A DNA stretch of 9,424 nt from Pseudomonadota bacterium (GCA_021823875.1 JAKAMD010000112.1:1-9424), one strand, 5' to 3'; shown: positions 1 through 6,131, numbered from the stretch's first letter. The notes: generated by a model from the sequence alone, not told the origin. A program made the numbers and translations.

Positions 1-867
1 GTCCACCATGAGCGCCTGGCGTTCGGCTTCGCTCGGCGCCATCTCGGCGATGAGGTCGACCAGCAGGCCGTCGTCCGGCACCGGCGGCTGATGATTGGGA
101 TGCGGAAAATCGGTGCCCCAGACGCAGCGGTCACCGAACTCGGCCACCAGCTTGCGGGCGAACGGCAGGGCGTCGGCATAGGGGGGGCCGGCGCGCGTGG
201 CACGGTCGGCGCCGCTAACCTTGACCCATACGTTGCGGTCATCCAGCAGCTTGAGCAGGTTCTTGAAGGGTTCCTGATCGAGTCCCAGCCCGGCATCGAT
301 GCGGCCCATGTGGTCGATCATGATCGGCACCGGCGACCGTTTCAACGCCGGTGTCAGTTCGCCGATTCGATCGGCGGCCATATGGATCTGCAGATGCCAG
401 CCGATATCGGCGAGCCGCTTGCCGAACGCGATCACCTCGTCGATCGGCGTGCCCTTGCCGAGGTGCTGCATGTAATGAAAGCGCGCGCCGCGGAAGCCTT
501 GCGCGTCTAGCTGCTTTAATTCGGCGTCGGAAACGCTGATCGGCATCAGCCCGACGCCGAGATAGCTGCCGTCCTTGGCAGCGATGGCATCGGTGGTGAC
601 CGAGAGATCATGGCCGTGCGCGGCGGTGTGCACGATCACGCAGCGCTCGATGCCGAGGAATTGGTGCAGGCTGAACAGCGTCTCCTTTGGCGCATCCGAC
701 GGCGTAAAGCTGCGTCCGGCGGCGAAAGGAAAGCGCGCACGCGGGCCGAACACATGGACGTGCGTGTCGCAGGCACCGGGCGGCAGCTTCAGCTTCGGTC
801 GGCTAGGTGAAGAGGTCCAGGTCGGCGGCTCGGCGGGCGTGTCGGTCGTATCCTGCTGCATGGCCAT
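1..867 (-). CDS. LigI-like amidohydrolase (COG3618), 3' end cut by window edge
   Basis: This is a TIM-barrel amidohydrolase of the 2-pyrone-4,6-dicarboxylate lactonase-like group, probably a cytosolic hydrolase of a lactone or carboxylated ester. 289 codons are visible and the last few residues lie beyond the left edge. Seen in the translation: a loose Pro-rich leader (residues 1-30), then CDTHVHVFGP with the HxH at 36/38, a DHMG at 185-188, and WGTDFPHP with the conserved Asp at 253. These are the family's metal/substrate ligands in order. The start is the ATG at 867, four bases after the GST stop, which suggests translational coupling. A second in-frame ATG at 861 cannot be excluded, while the ATG at 872 is out of frame. 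It resembles the gene at 4837-5700 in family and motif layout but has the extra ~20-residue leader. The substrate is inferred only at family level. Confidence 0.88.
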   Translation of the reverse strand, partial: MAMQQDTTDTPAEPPTWTSSPSRPKLKLPPGACDTHVHVFGPRARFPFAAGRSFTPSDAPKETLFSLHQFLGIERCVIVHTAAHGHDLSVTTDAIAAKDGSYLGVGLMPISVSDAELKQLDAQGFRGARFHYMQHLGKGTPIDEVIAFGKRLADIGWHLQIHMAADRIGELTPALKRSPVPIMIDHMGRIDAGLGLDQEPFKNLLKLLDDRNVWVKVSGADRATRAGPPYADALPFARKLVAEFGDRCVWGTDFPHPNHQPPVPDDGLLVDLIAEMAPSEAERQALMVD

Positions 868-871
868 GCCA

Positions 872-1498
872 TTAGCTTGCGTCAGCGCGGGTGTTCTCAA
901 AGGCCGGTTCGCGCGCGGCAAATTCGGCGAACCAGGCAGCGAGCCGCGGATGCGGGCCGCGCCATTCCACCGGCCGGCGCCAATCGAGATAACCGAGCGC
1001 GCAGGACAGGGCAATCGCCACCAAGTCGGTTTTGCCGGCATCGGGCGGATTGTTTTCGAAGGCCGCCAGTGCGCGCGTGATCTTGCCGCGCTGATGCGCG
1101 AGCCAGCGTTCGGAATAGGTGCCCGGATCGCGGAAACGCTTTTCATAGACCAGCAGCAGCGCCGCATCGGTGATACCGTCGGCCAGCGCCGCCCGTGTCA
1201 GCACCTGATAACGGGCAAGCCCGCGCGCCGGCACCAGCGTTTCGCCGCCGACCAGTTCCTGCATGAATTCGATGATCACCCGGCTGTCATAGAGCACGCT
1301 GCCGTCGGCAAGTAACAGACAAGGAATCTTGCCGAGCGGATTGTGCTCGCGCAGTGTGTCGGCCTCGTCGAGCGTGTCGGCCGGCATCAAAATGATGCGG
1401 TCGGAAAGGCCCAGCACCTGCGCCGCCATGCGCACTTTGCGCCCGAACGGCGAGGTGAGGGTTGAGCGCAGCACGAAGGGTTGCAAGATAGGGCTCAT
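872..1498 (-). CDS. Glutathione S-transferase family protein, YibF-like
   Basis: A 208-residue soluble protein with the two-domain GST plan. The N-terminal thioredoxin-like half shows TSPFGRK at residues 15-21 (putative catalytic Ser16), NPLGKIP at 53-59 with the cis-Pro59, and the glutathione-binding YDSR at 70-73 (Asp71/Ser72). The helical C-terminal half has LADGITDAALL from residue 105, LVAIALSCALGYLDWR and a final PHPRLAAWF, which match my memory of E. coli YibF. The ATG at 1498 has an AAGGA six bases upstream. The gene lies 28 nt after the binding-protein stop, and its stop nearly touches the amidohydrolase start (867), so it sits inside an operon. GSTs in aromatic catabolic operons may isomerise or deglutathionylate an intermediate; that role here is inference. 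Confidence 0.9.
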   Translation of the reverse strand: MSPILQPFVLRSTLTSPFGRKVRMAAQVLGLSDRIILMPADTLDEADTLREHNPLGKIPCLLLADGSVLYDSRVIIEFMQELVGGETLVPARGLARYQVLTRAALADGITDAALLLVYEKRFRDPGTYSERWLAHQRGKITRALAAFENNPPDAGKTDLVAIALSCALGYLDWRRPVEWRGPHPRLAAWFAEFAAREPAFENTRADAS

Positions 1499-1526
1499 CG
1501 GCCGTCCTTCGGGATCGTCGGCCGGC

Positions 1527-2495
1527 TCACATATTGGTCTTCACGCCGGCCTGCTTGATCACGTCGGCCCATTTCTTAGTTTCGCTGGCGATAAAGGCGC
1601 GGAACTCGTCGGGGGTGTCGCCGACCAGATTCGCGCCCTGGCTCGACAGCTTGGACACGACGGCCGGGTCCTTCATCGCTTCCACCGCCGCCTTGTTCAG
1701 CGCGGCGACAATCTGCGGTGGCGTCTTGGCCGGTGCGATCATGCCGTACCAGTTCTCGGCCAGTAGGCTCGGCATGCCGACCTCGGCGGTGGTCGGCACA
1801 TCGGGCGCGCTTGGCACGCGCTGCGGCGCGCCGACCGCAATCGGCCGGAGCTTGCCGGCCTTGACCTGCGGCAGCAGCACCGGCAGATCGAGGAACACCA
1901 TCTGCACTTGCCCGCTGAGCAGATCGTTCACGGCAGGCGCGGCGCCGCGGTACGGCACATGGACGATATTGATCTTGGCGGTGAGCTTGAACAATTCGCC
2001 GGCGAGCTGCGGCAGGCTACCCGGGCCGGATGAAGCGAAATTGAGCGTGCCGGGCTTGGCCTTGGCCAGCGCCACCAGCTCCTTCATGTTTTTGGCCGGC
2101 AGGTTGGTGCTGACCACCAACATTTCCGGCACCTTGGCGACCAGCGTCACCGGCTGCAGGTCCTTGAGCGTCACATAGGGGACCTTTTCCATGCTCGGGC
2201 TGATCGCGAGCGCGCCGGCGCTGACGATGCCGATCGTGTAGCCGTCGGGCCTGGCCTTGGCGACGACGTCGGTGCCGATCACGCCGCCTTGGCCGGAGTG
2301 GTTCTCGATGATGATCGTCTGCTTGAGGATTTCCGACATGCGCTGGCCGACCACCCGCGCGATGACGTCGTTCGGCCCGCCGGGCGGGAACGGCACGATC
2401 AGTCGGATCGTCTTGTTGGGGAAATTCTGTGCTTGGCCGAGAGCCGGCCACAGTAAGGCGGCAAGTGCGATGAGAATGAGCCTGAAAGCCGTCAC
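1527..2495 (-). CDS. Bug/TctC family periplasmic solute-binding protein
   Basis: Extracytoplasmic binding protein of the Bug (tripartite tricarboxylate transporter receptor) family. It would capture a carboxylate and present it to TctAB-type membrane subunits, which are not in this window. From a GTG start it has 322 residues. These include a typical Sec signal peptide (about residues 1-22: a single Arg, then LILIALAALLW, cleaved near GQA|Q), the family opening NFPNKTIRLIVPFPPGGPNDVIAR, NFASSGPGSLPQLAGELFK, VHVPYRGAAPAVNDLLSGQVQ, and a C-terminal WADVIKQAGVK. The GTG at 2495 is preferred over the ATG at 2516 because a GGGAGGA sits five bases before the GTG and would lie inside the longer reading frame. 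It is followed by GST and amidohydrolase genes, so the ligand is probably the substrate of those enzymes (inference). It lacks a lipobox Cys. Confidence 0.93.
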   Translation of the reverse strand: MTAFRLILIALAALLWPALGQAQNFPNKTIRLIVPFPPGGPNDVIARVVGQRMSEILKQTIIIENHSGQGGVIGTDVVAKARPDGYTIGIVSAGALAISPSMEKVPYVTLKDLQPVTLVAKVPEMLVVSTNLPAKNMKELVALAKAKPGTLNFASSGPGSLPQLAGELFKLTAKINIVHVPYRGAAPAVNDLLSGQVQMVFLDLPVLLPQVKAGKLRPIAVGAPQRVPSAPDVPTTAEVGMPSLLAENWYGMIAPAKTPPQIVAALNKAAVEAMKDPAVVSKLSSQGANLVGDTPDEFRAFIASETKKWADVIKQAGVKTNM

Positions 2496-2500
2496 GACGA

Positions 2501-2507
2501 TCCTCCC
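2501..2507 (-). promoter_or_regulatory. Shine-Dalgarno that sets the binding-protein start
   Basis: On the minus strand GGGAGGA is followed by TCGTC and then GTG (2495). This near-consensus site lies downstream of the ATG at 2516, which itself has no good site before it. Initiation at the GTG gives a compact signal peptide starting MTAFRL instead of a seven-residue extension. Confidence 0.75.
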
Positions 2508-2640
2508 TAGTTTCATTTCTTATCTGGGCAAGCTTAGATTGACGTAGATTCCAGGGGAAGTGCGCGAGCAATACTATTTCGGCATGGGCATTGAAGACGT
2601 CTCTAAAAGCAGCCGCTCTTCGTTTGGCGGATACAAGCGG

Positions 2641-3576
2641 TCAGCACAGCTGCGCGCCGGCCCATTGTTTGGTGCGTACCAGCGCGCTGCACACCTCGTG
2701 CAACAGTTCGCCGGCATCGCGCGTCAGCTTGGGCAATTGCCGGTCGCGCAAGGTGACGATGGTGACTCTTGTGACGATCGCCGGGCGGGCGATCGGAAAA
2801 GCGGTGAGCCGCCTGCGCGTCACTTCATCCTGCACGGCCTCGTAGGTGAGGATGGTGTAGCCCAATCCCTTTTCGACCAGCGCTTTGACGAAGGCGACGC
2901 TGTCGGCCTCGAGTTTGATGCGCAGGCGGATGCCGTGTTCGGCCGCGGCCTGCTCGACCAGCCGCCGGTTGCTGTGCGCCGTATTGGGCAGGATCAGCGG
3001 CAGGTCGGCGAGGTCGCGCACGCGAAAGGCCGCGCGGGTAGGACGCGCCTTGCCGCGCGCCGGCGGCGGGCCGATGACCAGCATGCGCTCGTTCAAGAGC
3101 GGCCTTATTTCAAGGGTTTCCAGATGCGGCGGATTGTGCAGCAGCGCGATGTCGATGCGCTTTTCCAACAGCCATTCCTGCAATGACGAGGAGACGCCCT
3201 CGCGGATATGCAGCGTGGCCTGCGGAAAGATGTGCTGGAAGCGCTCGACATAAGGCGGGATCAGCAGGCGGCCGGCAGCCGGCGGCACGCCCAGCGTGAT
3301 GCGGCCAGCGGCGGGCAGGCGGCGTTCGCTGATTTCGCGGCCGGTCTGTTGCGCGAGCTGAATGATCTCTTCCGCGCGTTCGAGCAATAATGAACCGGCG
3401 GCGGAGAGGCGCACGCCGCGGCCGTGGCGGGTAAACAGCGAAATGCCGAGTTCATGCTCAAGCTTCTTGATCTGACGGCTGAGCGCCGGCTGCGCCAGAC
3501 GCAGCTCCTGCGCCGCGCGGCTGACGCTGCCGGCGCGCGCGACCTGCATGAAGTTGCGCAGCTCTTTCAGTTCCAT
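2641..3576 (-). CDS. LysR-type transcriptional regulator
   Basis: A 311-residue LTTR. The winged helix-turn-helix occupies residues ~1-60 (MELKELRNFMQVARAGSVSRAAQELRLAQP..., with ALSRQIKKLEHELGISLF as recognition helix and wing), followed by a linker helix and a periplasmic-binding-like effector domain from ~residue 90 (GRITLGVPPAAGRLLIP). This layout is close to Nac/CysB-like LTTRs. The ATG at 3576 is chosen because it places the HTH at the usual N-terminus; the frame stays open further upstream to 3732 but that part has no LTTR similarity. No strong Shine-Dalgarno precedes the ATG. The sequence before it forms one arm of a 10-bp inverted repeat that flanks a LysR-box-like site. It is divergent from the dehydrogenase at 3747 and co-directional with the binding-protein operon, so either could be its target. 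Confidence 0.93.
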   Translation of the reverse strand: MELKELRNFMQVARAGSVSRAAQELRLAQPALSRQIKKLEHELGISLFTRHGRGVRLSAAGSLLLERAEEIIQLAQQTGREISERRLPAAGRITLGVPPAAGRLLIPPYVERFQHIFPQATLHIREGVSSSLQEWLLEKRIDIALLHNPPHLETLEIRPLLNERMLVIGPPPARGKARPTRAAFRVRDLADLPLILPNTAHSNRRLVEQAAAEHGIRLRIKLEADSVAFVKALVEKGLGYTILTYEAVQDEVTRRRLTAFPIARPAIVTRVTIVTLRDRQLPKLTRDAGELLHEVCSALVRTKQWAGAQLC

Positions 3577-3633
3577 GGCGGGCTCGAAGCAACATATGCC
3601 GTAGAAGCATAGCTTAGGCGAAGCGAGCCCGCC
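3577..3633 (-). promoter_or_regulatory. 10-bp inverted repeat abutting the lysR start codon
   Basis: GGCGGGCTCG at 3577-3586 is perfectly inverted at 3624-3633 (CGAGCCCGCC), 37 nt apart. On the lysR strand the second arm ends immediately before the ATG at 3576. If the transcript begins upstream of 3633, a GC-rich 10-bp stem would occlude the initiation region, which otherwise has only a weak GAG. The repeat brackets the LysR-box-like site. The function is inferred. Confidence 0.5.
3595..3611. promoter_or_regulatory. Candidate LysR-type box (T-N11-A)
   Basis: TATGC-N7-GCATA forms a perfect dyad; its core ATGC-N7-GCAT contains the T-N11-A signature (T at 3597, A at 3609) typical of LTTR binding sites. 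It lies 19 bp from the lysR start in the divergent intergenic region, where LTTRs usually autoregulate and control the neighbouring gene. The site is seen in sequence; binding is inferred. Confidence 0.55.
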
Positions 3634-3681
3634 GGGGAAGGGCACGCGGTGCCGCGTTTGGCGATGGCGGTAGTCGCCCGA

Positions 3682-3699
3682 TCGGTCTATATCGACCGA
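3682..3699. promoter_or_regulatory. Inverted repeat upstream of the dehydrogenase gene
   Basis: TCGGTC-TATATC-GACCGA is a perfect 6-bp dyad with a 6-bp AT-rich centre in an otherwise GC-rich stretch, 47 bp before the ATG at 3747. Position and form suit an operator or promoter core. It does not carry a symmetric T-N11-A, so it may bind a regulator other than the adjacent LysR. No clear -35/-10 pair was found around it. Confidence 0.35.
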
Positions 3700-3746
3700 G
3701 GCCGCGATGCCGGCGGCGGGGGCCGAAGCCAAGGGAGCGAATGCAT

Positions 3747-4832
3747 ATGACCGCCAAGGGTTACGGCCGCATCAGTCTTCTGGTGCTGGAAGGCGACGGC
3801 ATCGGGCCGGAAATCACGGCGGCGACGCTCGCCGTGCTGGCCGCGGCCGAACGCATCTTCGGGTTGCGCTTGGCCTTCGAACACGCCGCTATCGGCTGGG
3901 CGGCGCATCGTGAGCTCGGCTCCACCTTTCCGCCGGGCGTGCTGGAGAAGGCGCTCACCGCCGACGGTGTCGTGCTCGGTCCGGTCTCGCACAACGAATA
4001 TCCGCCGCGCGAGCAGGGCGGGCTCAACCCGTCCGGCGAATTACGCAAGCAGCTCGACCTTTACGCCAACATCCGGCCGGCGCGTTCGCGCGAGGGATTT
4101 CCGCCGCGCTGCGGCAAACCGGTCGATCTCGTCATCGTGCGCGAGAATACTGAAGGCTTTTACGCCGATCGCTCGATGCATCTTGGTTCCGGCGAGTTCA
4201 TGCCGACGCCCGACGTCGCGCTCGCCGTGCGCAAGATCACCCGTGCGGGCTCGCTGCGCATCGCGGAAGCCGCGTTCAAGCTGGCGATGCAGCGCCGGCG
4301 CAAGGTGACGGCCGTGCATAAGTCCAATGTGCTGCGCGTCTCGGACGGCCTCTATCTCGAATGCGTGCGTGCGGTGGCGGTGCGCTATCCGGATGTCGCT
4401 TACGAGGAGCGCATCATCGACGCCATGGCGGCGCTCCTTGTGCGCGACGCCAGCCAGTTCGACGTAGTGGTCACCACCAATATGTATGGCGACATTCTCT
4501 CCGACGAGGCGAGCGAGATCGCCGGCAGTCTCGGCCTTGCGGCGTCGCTCAATGCCGGGAGCGACCACGCGGTGGCGCAGGCGCAGCACGGCTCGGCGCC
4601 CGACATCGCCGGCAAGAATATCGCCAATCCGTCCTCGCTGATCGGGTCGGTGGCCATGCTGCTCGCCTGGCTCGGCGAACGGCGCGACGATCCTAAGCTA
4701 GTGCAGGCCGCGCAGGCGATCGAAACCGCGCTCGACCGCGTCATCGCCGATCCGGCCTCGCGTACGCCCGATCTGGGCGGGCCGCTCGGCACCGACGCCT
4801 TCGCGGCGAAGGTGGCGCAAGCGCTGCAATGA
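3747..4832 (+). CDS. Isocitrate/isopropylmalate dehydrogenase family protein (NAD-type)
   Basis: A 361-residue metal-dependent beta-decarboxylating dehydrogenase (COG0473) oxidising a 2-hydroxyacid of the malate type. Visible features are GDGIGPEI at 16-23, substrate arginines R100, R110 and R132, RENTEGFY at 132-139 (Tyr139), the catalytic Lys192 in HKSNVLRVSDG, metal aspartates D225, D249 and D253 (NMYGDILSDEASEIAGSLG), and HGSAPDIAGKNIANP at 281-295. Asp286-Ile287 match the NAD-selecting pair of isopropylmalate dehydrogenase; NADP isocitrate dehydrogenases have Lys-Tyr there. AAGGGAG at 3731-3737 is nine bases from the ATG at 3747 but only three from the ATG at 3741, so the inner start is preferred. 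The ENTEGFY loop resembles isocitrate/homoisocitrate enzymes more than LeuB, and no leuCD is nearby, so a catabolic substrate is more likely than leucine synthesis (inference). Confidence 0.9.
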   Translation: MTAKGYGRISLLVLEGDGIGPEITAATLAVLAAAERIFGLRLAFEHAAIGWAAHRELGSTFPPGVLEKALTADGVVLGPVSHNEYPPREQGGLNPSGELRKQLDLYANIRPARSREGFPPRCGKPVDLVIVRENTEGFYADRSMHLGSGEFMPTPDVALAVRKITRAGSLRIAEAAFKLAMQRRRKVTAVHKSNVLRVSDGLYLECVRAVAVRYPDVAYEERIIDAMAALLVRDASQFDVVVTTNMYGDILSDEASEIAGSLGLAASLNAGSDHAVAQAQHGSAPDIAGKNIANPSSLIGSVAMLLAWLGERRDDPKLVQAAQAIETALDRVIADPASRTPDLGGPLGTDAFAAKVAQALQ

Positions 4833-4836
4833 TGCG

Positions 4837-5700
4837 TCAGGAAAAATCGTAGAGCTTGGCCGGGTTGTCGACCAGCACACGCTGCACCAGCGCGTCGTCT
4901 TTCAGCCAGCGCGGCACCAGGTTCATCAGGCCACGTGTATCCATGGGGCGGAACGGCAATTCCTCGTCGCGCCGGCCGCGATGGAGATGGTGGCGCGGCG
5001 TATGCGGCCAGTCCGTACCCCACACGATACGCTCGGGATTGGCGTCGCATAAGGCGCGGGCGAGCGGGCCGATGCGGGGGTCGCTGGCATCTTCGCTGAT
5101 GCGATAGGCGGCGGAGATATTCACCCAGGTTTTGCCGCCCGCCAGCAGGTCTTGCAGCGCGCGCAGGGCGCCGCTGGCGTCATCCGGAGCGATCAGGCCG
5201 AAATGGTCGAACACGCTGTCGACCGGCAAGGCCTTCAAGATCGGGGCTAACGGTTCGATCGCCGCCGCCGCCACGAACAGCTGCACGTGCCAGCCGTGCC
5301 GCTCGCATAGCTTTGCTGCCGTGGCGATTTCATCCTTGATGGTCTCGAGCGGCGCCGTGCCGGTCGTGGCGATGTTGACGCGCAGGCCGCGCACGCCGCG
5401 CTCATGCAAGGCATCGAGCGCGGCCGGTGATGTCCCAGGCGCTAGAACCGCGACGCCGCGCGCGGCAGGCAGGCGCGTCATGGCGTCGAGCAGGCAGGCA
5501 TTGTCGGTGGCATAGAAGCTCGGCTGCACCAGCACCACACGCTCCAGGCCGAGGCGGCCGAGCATACCGGCGAGCTCGCGGACGGTCGCATCCTTCGGCG
5601 TATAGCGGCGCATGGGCGCGAGCGGAAAACGCGTCTTCGGCCCGATCACATGCACATGGCAGTCGCAAGCGTGCGGCGGCGGAAAGGCAGCGTCGCCCAT
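4837..5700 (-). CDS. LigI-like amidohydrolase (COG3618), complete
   Basis: A 287-residue TIM-barrel hydrolase of the 2-pyrone-4,6-dicarboxylate lactonase-like group. Seen: CDCHVHVIGP near the N-terminus (HxH at 15/17), RYTPKDATVREL, DHFG at 165-168, RIVWGTDWPH with Asp230, and the terminal LVDNPAKLYDF characteristic of the family. The ATG at 5700 is chosen because GGGGAGA lies about six bases upstream. The open frame to 5934 adds 78 residues of Arg/Pro/Ser-rich, non-conserved sequence that coincides with palindromic intergenic DNA. It ends four bases from the convergent dehydrogenase stop, with no room for a terminator between them, and is divergent from the atzG operon. It could open a lactone ring or hydrolyse a similar carboxylated substrate; specificity cannot be read from sequence. 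Confidence 0.9.
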   Translation of the reverse strand: MGDAAFPPPHACDCHVHVIGPKTRFPLAPMRRYTPKDATVRELAGMLGRLGLERVVLVQPSFYATDNACLLDAMTRLPAARGVAVLAPGTSPAALDALHERGVRGLRVNIATTGTAPLETIKDEIATAAKLCERHGWHVQLFVAAAAIEPLAPILKALPVDSVFDHFGLIAPDDASGALRALQDLLAGGKTWVNISAAYRISEDASDPRIGPLARALCDANPERIVWGTDWPHTPRHHLHRGRRDEELPFRPMDTRGLMNLVPRWLKDDALVQRVLVDNPAKLYDFS

Positions 5701-5795
5701 GGCATTCTCCCCGGCGAGGTCATGCGTCGACGGCCATACCACGACGCGTGCTGCTTCGCCATTTGGATGCGGGGGGCTCCGCGTGGGCCGCCCGC

Positions 5796-5816
5796 GGGGG
5801 CTACTCGGCCCCCGAG
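5796..5816. repeat. Overlapping GC-rich inverted repeats, upstream copy
   Basis: GGGGGC (5796-5801) and GCCCCC (5808-5813) form a dyad with a 6-nt loop, and CTCGG/CCGAG (5804-5808, 5812-5816) form an alternative overlapping one. The centre of the first lies about 118 bp upstream of the start point predicted from the sigma-54-like promoter. It could be an activator site, an RNA hairpin or a genomic repeat. Confidence 0.4.
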
Positions 5817-5835
5817 CGCTGACGCCTCCCCGCCA

Positions 5836-5853
5836 GTGGGGACTGCTCCCCAC
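5836..5853. repeat. GC-rich inverted repeat, downstream copy
   Basis: GTGGGGA and TCCCCAC are perfect 7-bp arms separated by CTGC. The centre is 40 bp from that of the neighbouring dyad at 5796-5813 and about 78 bp upstream of the predicted atzG start point, a range used by enhancer-binding activators. No T-run follows on either strand, so it is not an ordinary intrinsic terminator. Confidence 0.45.
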
Positions 5854-5895
5854 GCCGCAAAACGACGGGCGATTTCGCTTGCCCGCCCGCGGCGG

Positions 5896-5912
5896 TTGGC
5901 AACCAATTTGCA
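5896..5912 (+). promoter_or_regulatory. Sigma-54 (-24/-12) promoter candidate for atzGEH
   Basis: TTGGCAACCAATTTGCA matches the RpoN consensus YTGGCACG-N4-TTGCW. The invariant GG (5898-5899) and GC (5910-5911) are exactly ten bases apart, TTGGCA is intact at -24 and TTGCA at -12; only the CG after TGGCA differs. The predicted start is near 5923, about 26 nt before atzG. Nitrogen-limitation control would suit the encoded pathway. Expression is not shown. Confidence 0.65.
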
Positions 5913-5918
5913 TGCAAA
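5907..5918. promoter_or_regulatory. 12-bp perfect palindrome over the -12 element
   Basis: TTTGCATGCAAA is fully self-complementary and overlaps the TTGCA of the sigma-54-like promoter. Part of the symmetry comes from the promoter element itself, so a repressor site here is only a possibility. Confidence 0.35.
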
Positions 5919-5948
5919 AAGGGCAATGCCGCACCGGAGCAGGAACCC

Positions 5949-6131
5949 ATGCCGACCGATCCCCTCGACGACTTCATCTTGGCCGCCGCCAGGGCCCTCG
6001 ACCTGCCGCTGGAGCCGGCCTGGCAGCCGGCGGTGAAGGCCAACCTGGCAGTCACCCTCAAGCACGCCGCCCTGGTGGCGGAATTCGAATTGCCGGACGA
6101 GGCGGAGCCGGCGCCCGTGTTCAGGGCCTGA
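5949..6131 (+). CDS. atzG: AtzG/HpxX-like small amidase subunit (DUF4089)
   Basis: A 60-residue GatC-like protein that binds and stabilises the AtzE amidase; in the cyanuric acid pathway the AtzE-AtzG complex hydrolyses 1-carboxybiuret. The start MPTDPLDDFILAAARALDLPLEPAWQPAVKANL and following ALVAEFELPDEAEPAPVF match the DUF4089 pattern: a short helix, a Leu-Pro-rich turn, a second helix (about residues 27-46), and an acidic Pro-rich tail that would wrap the partner. GGAG and AGGAA lie 9 and 3 bases before the ATG. Its stop is five bases before the atzE start, so the two subunits are probably coupled. It is the first gene after the sigma-54-like promoter. The oxalurate-pathway homologue HpxX is equally possible by sequence. 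Confidence 0.87.
   Translation: MPTDPLDDFILAAARALDLPLEPAWQPAVKANLAVTLKHAALVAEFELPDEAEPAPVFRA

Noticed and set aside
575..1315. Open frame of 246 codons on plus
   Set aside because: Antisense to the GST and amidohydrolase genes, with no motifs; a shadow frame.
1811..1826. TTGGCACG, a perfect -24 sigma-54 half site
   Set aside because: The GC at -12 is missing at the required spacing and the site is inside the binding-protein coding sequence.
2595..2602. AGACGTCT palindrome in the lysR/binding-protein intergenic region
   Set aside because: Only 8 bp, not extended by flanking symmetry and without a T-N11-A pattern; expected by chance.
3577..3732. 52-residue N-terminal extension of the LysR regulator
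   Set aside because: No LTTR similarity, and it spans the LysR-box-like site and inverted repeat; the HTH starts normally at 3576.
5701..5934. 78-residue N-terminal extension of the amidohydrolase
   Set aside because: Low-complexity Arg/Pro/Ser sequence encoded by palindromic DNA; a good Shine-Dalgarno precedes the ATG at 5700, where the family similarity begins.
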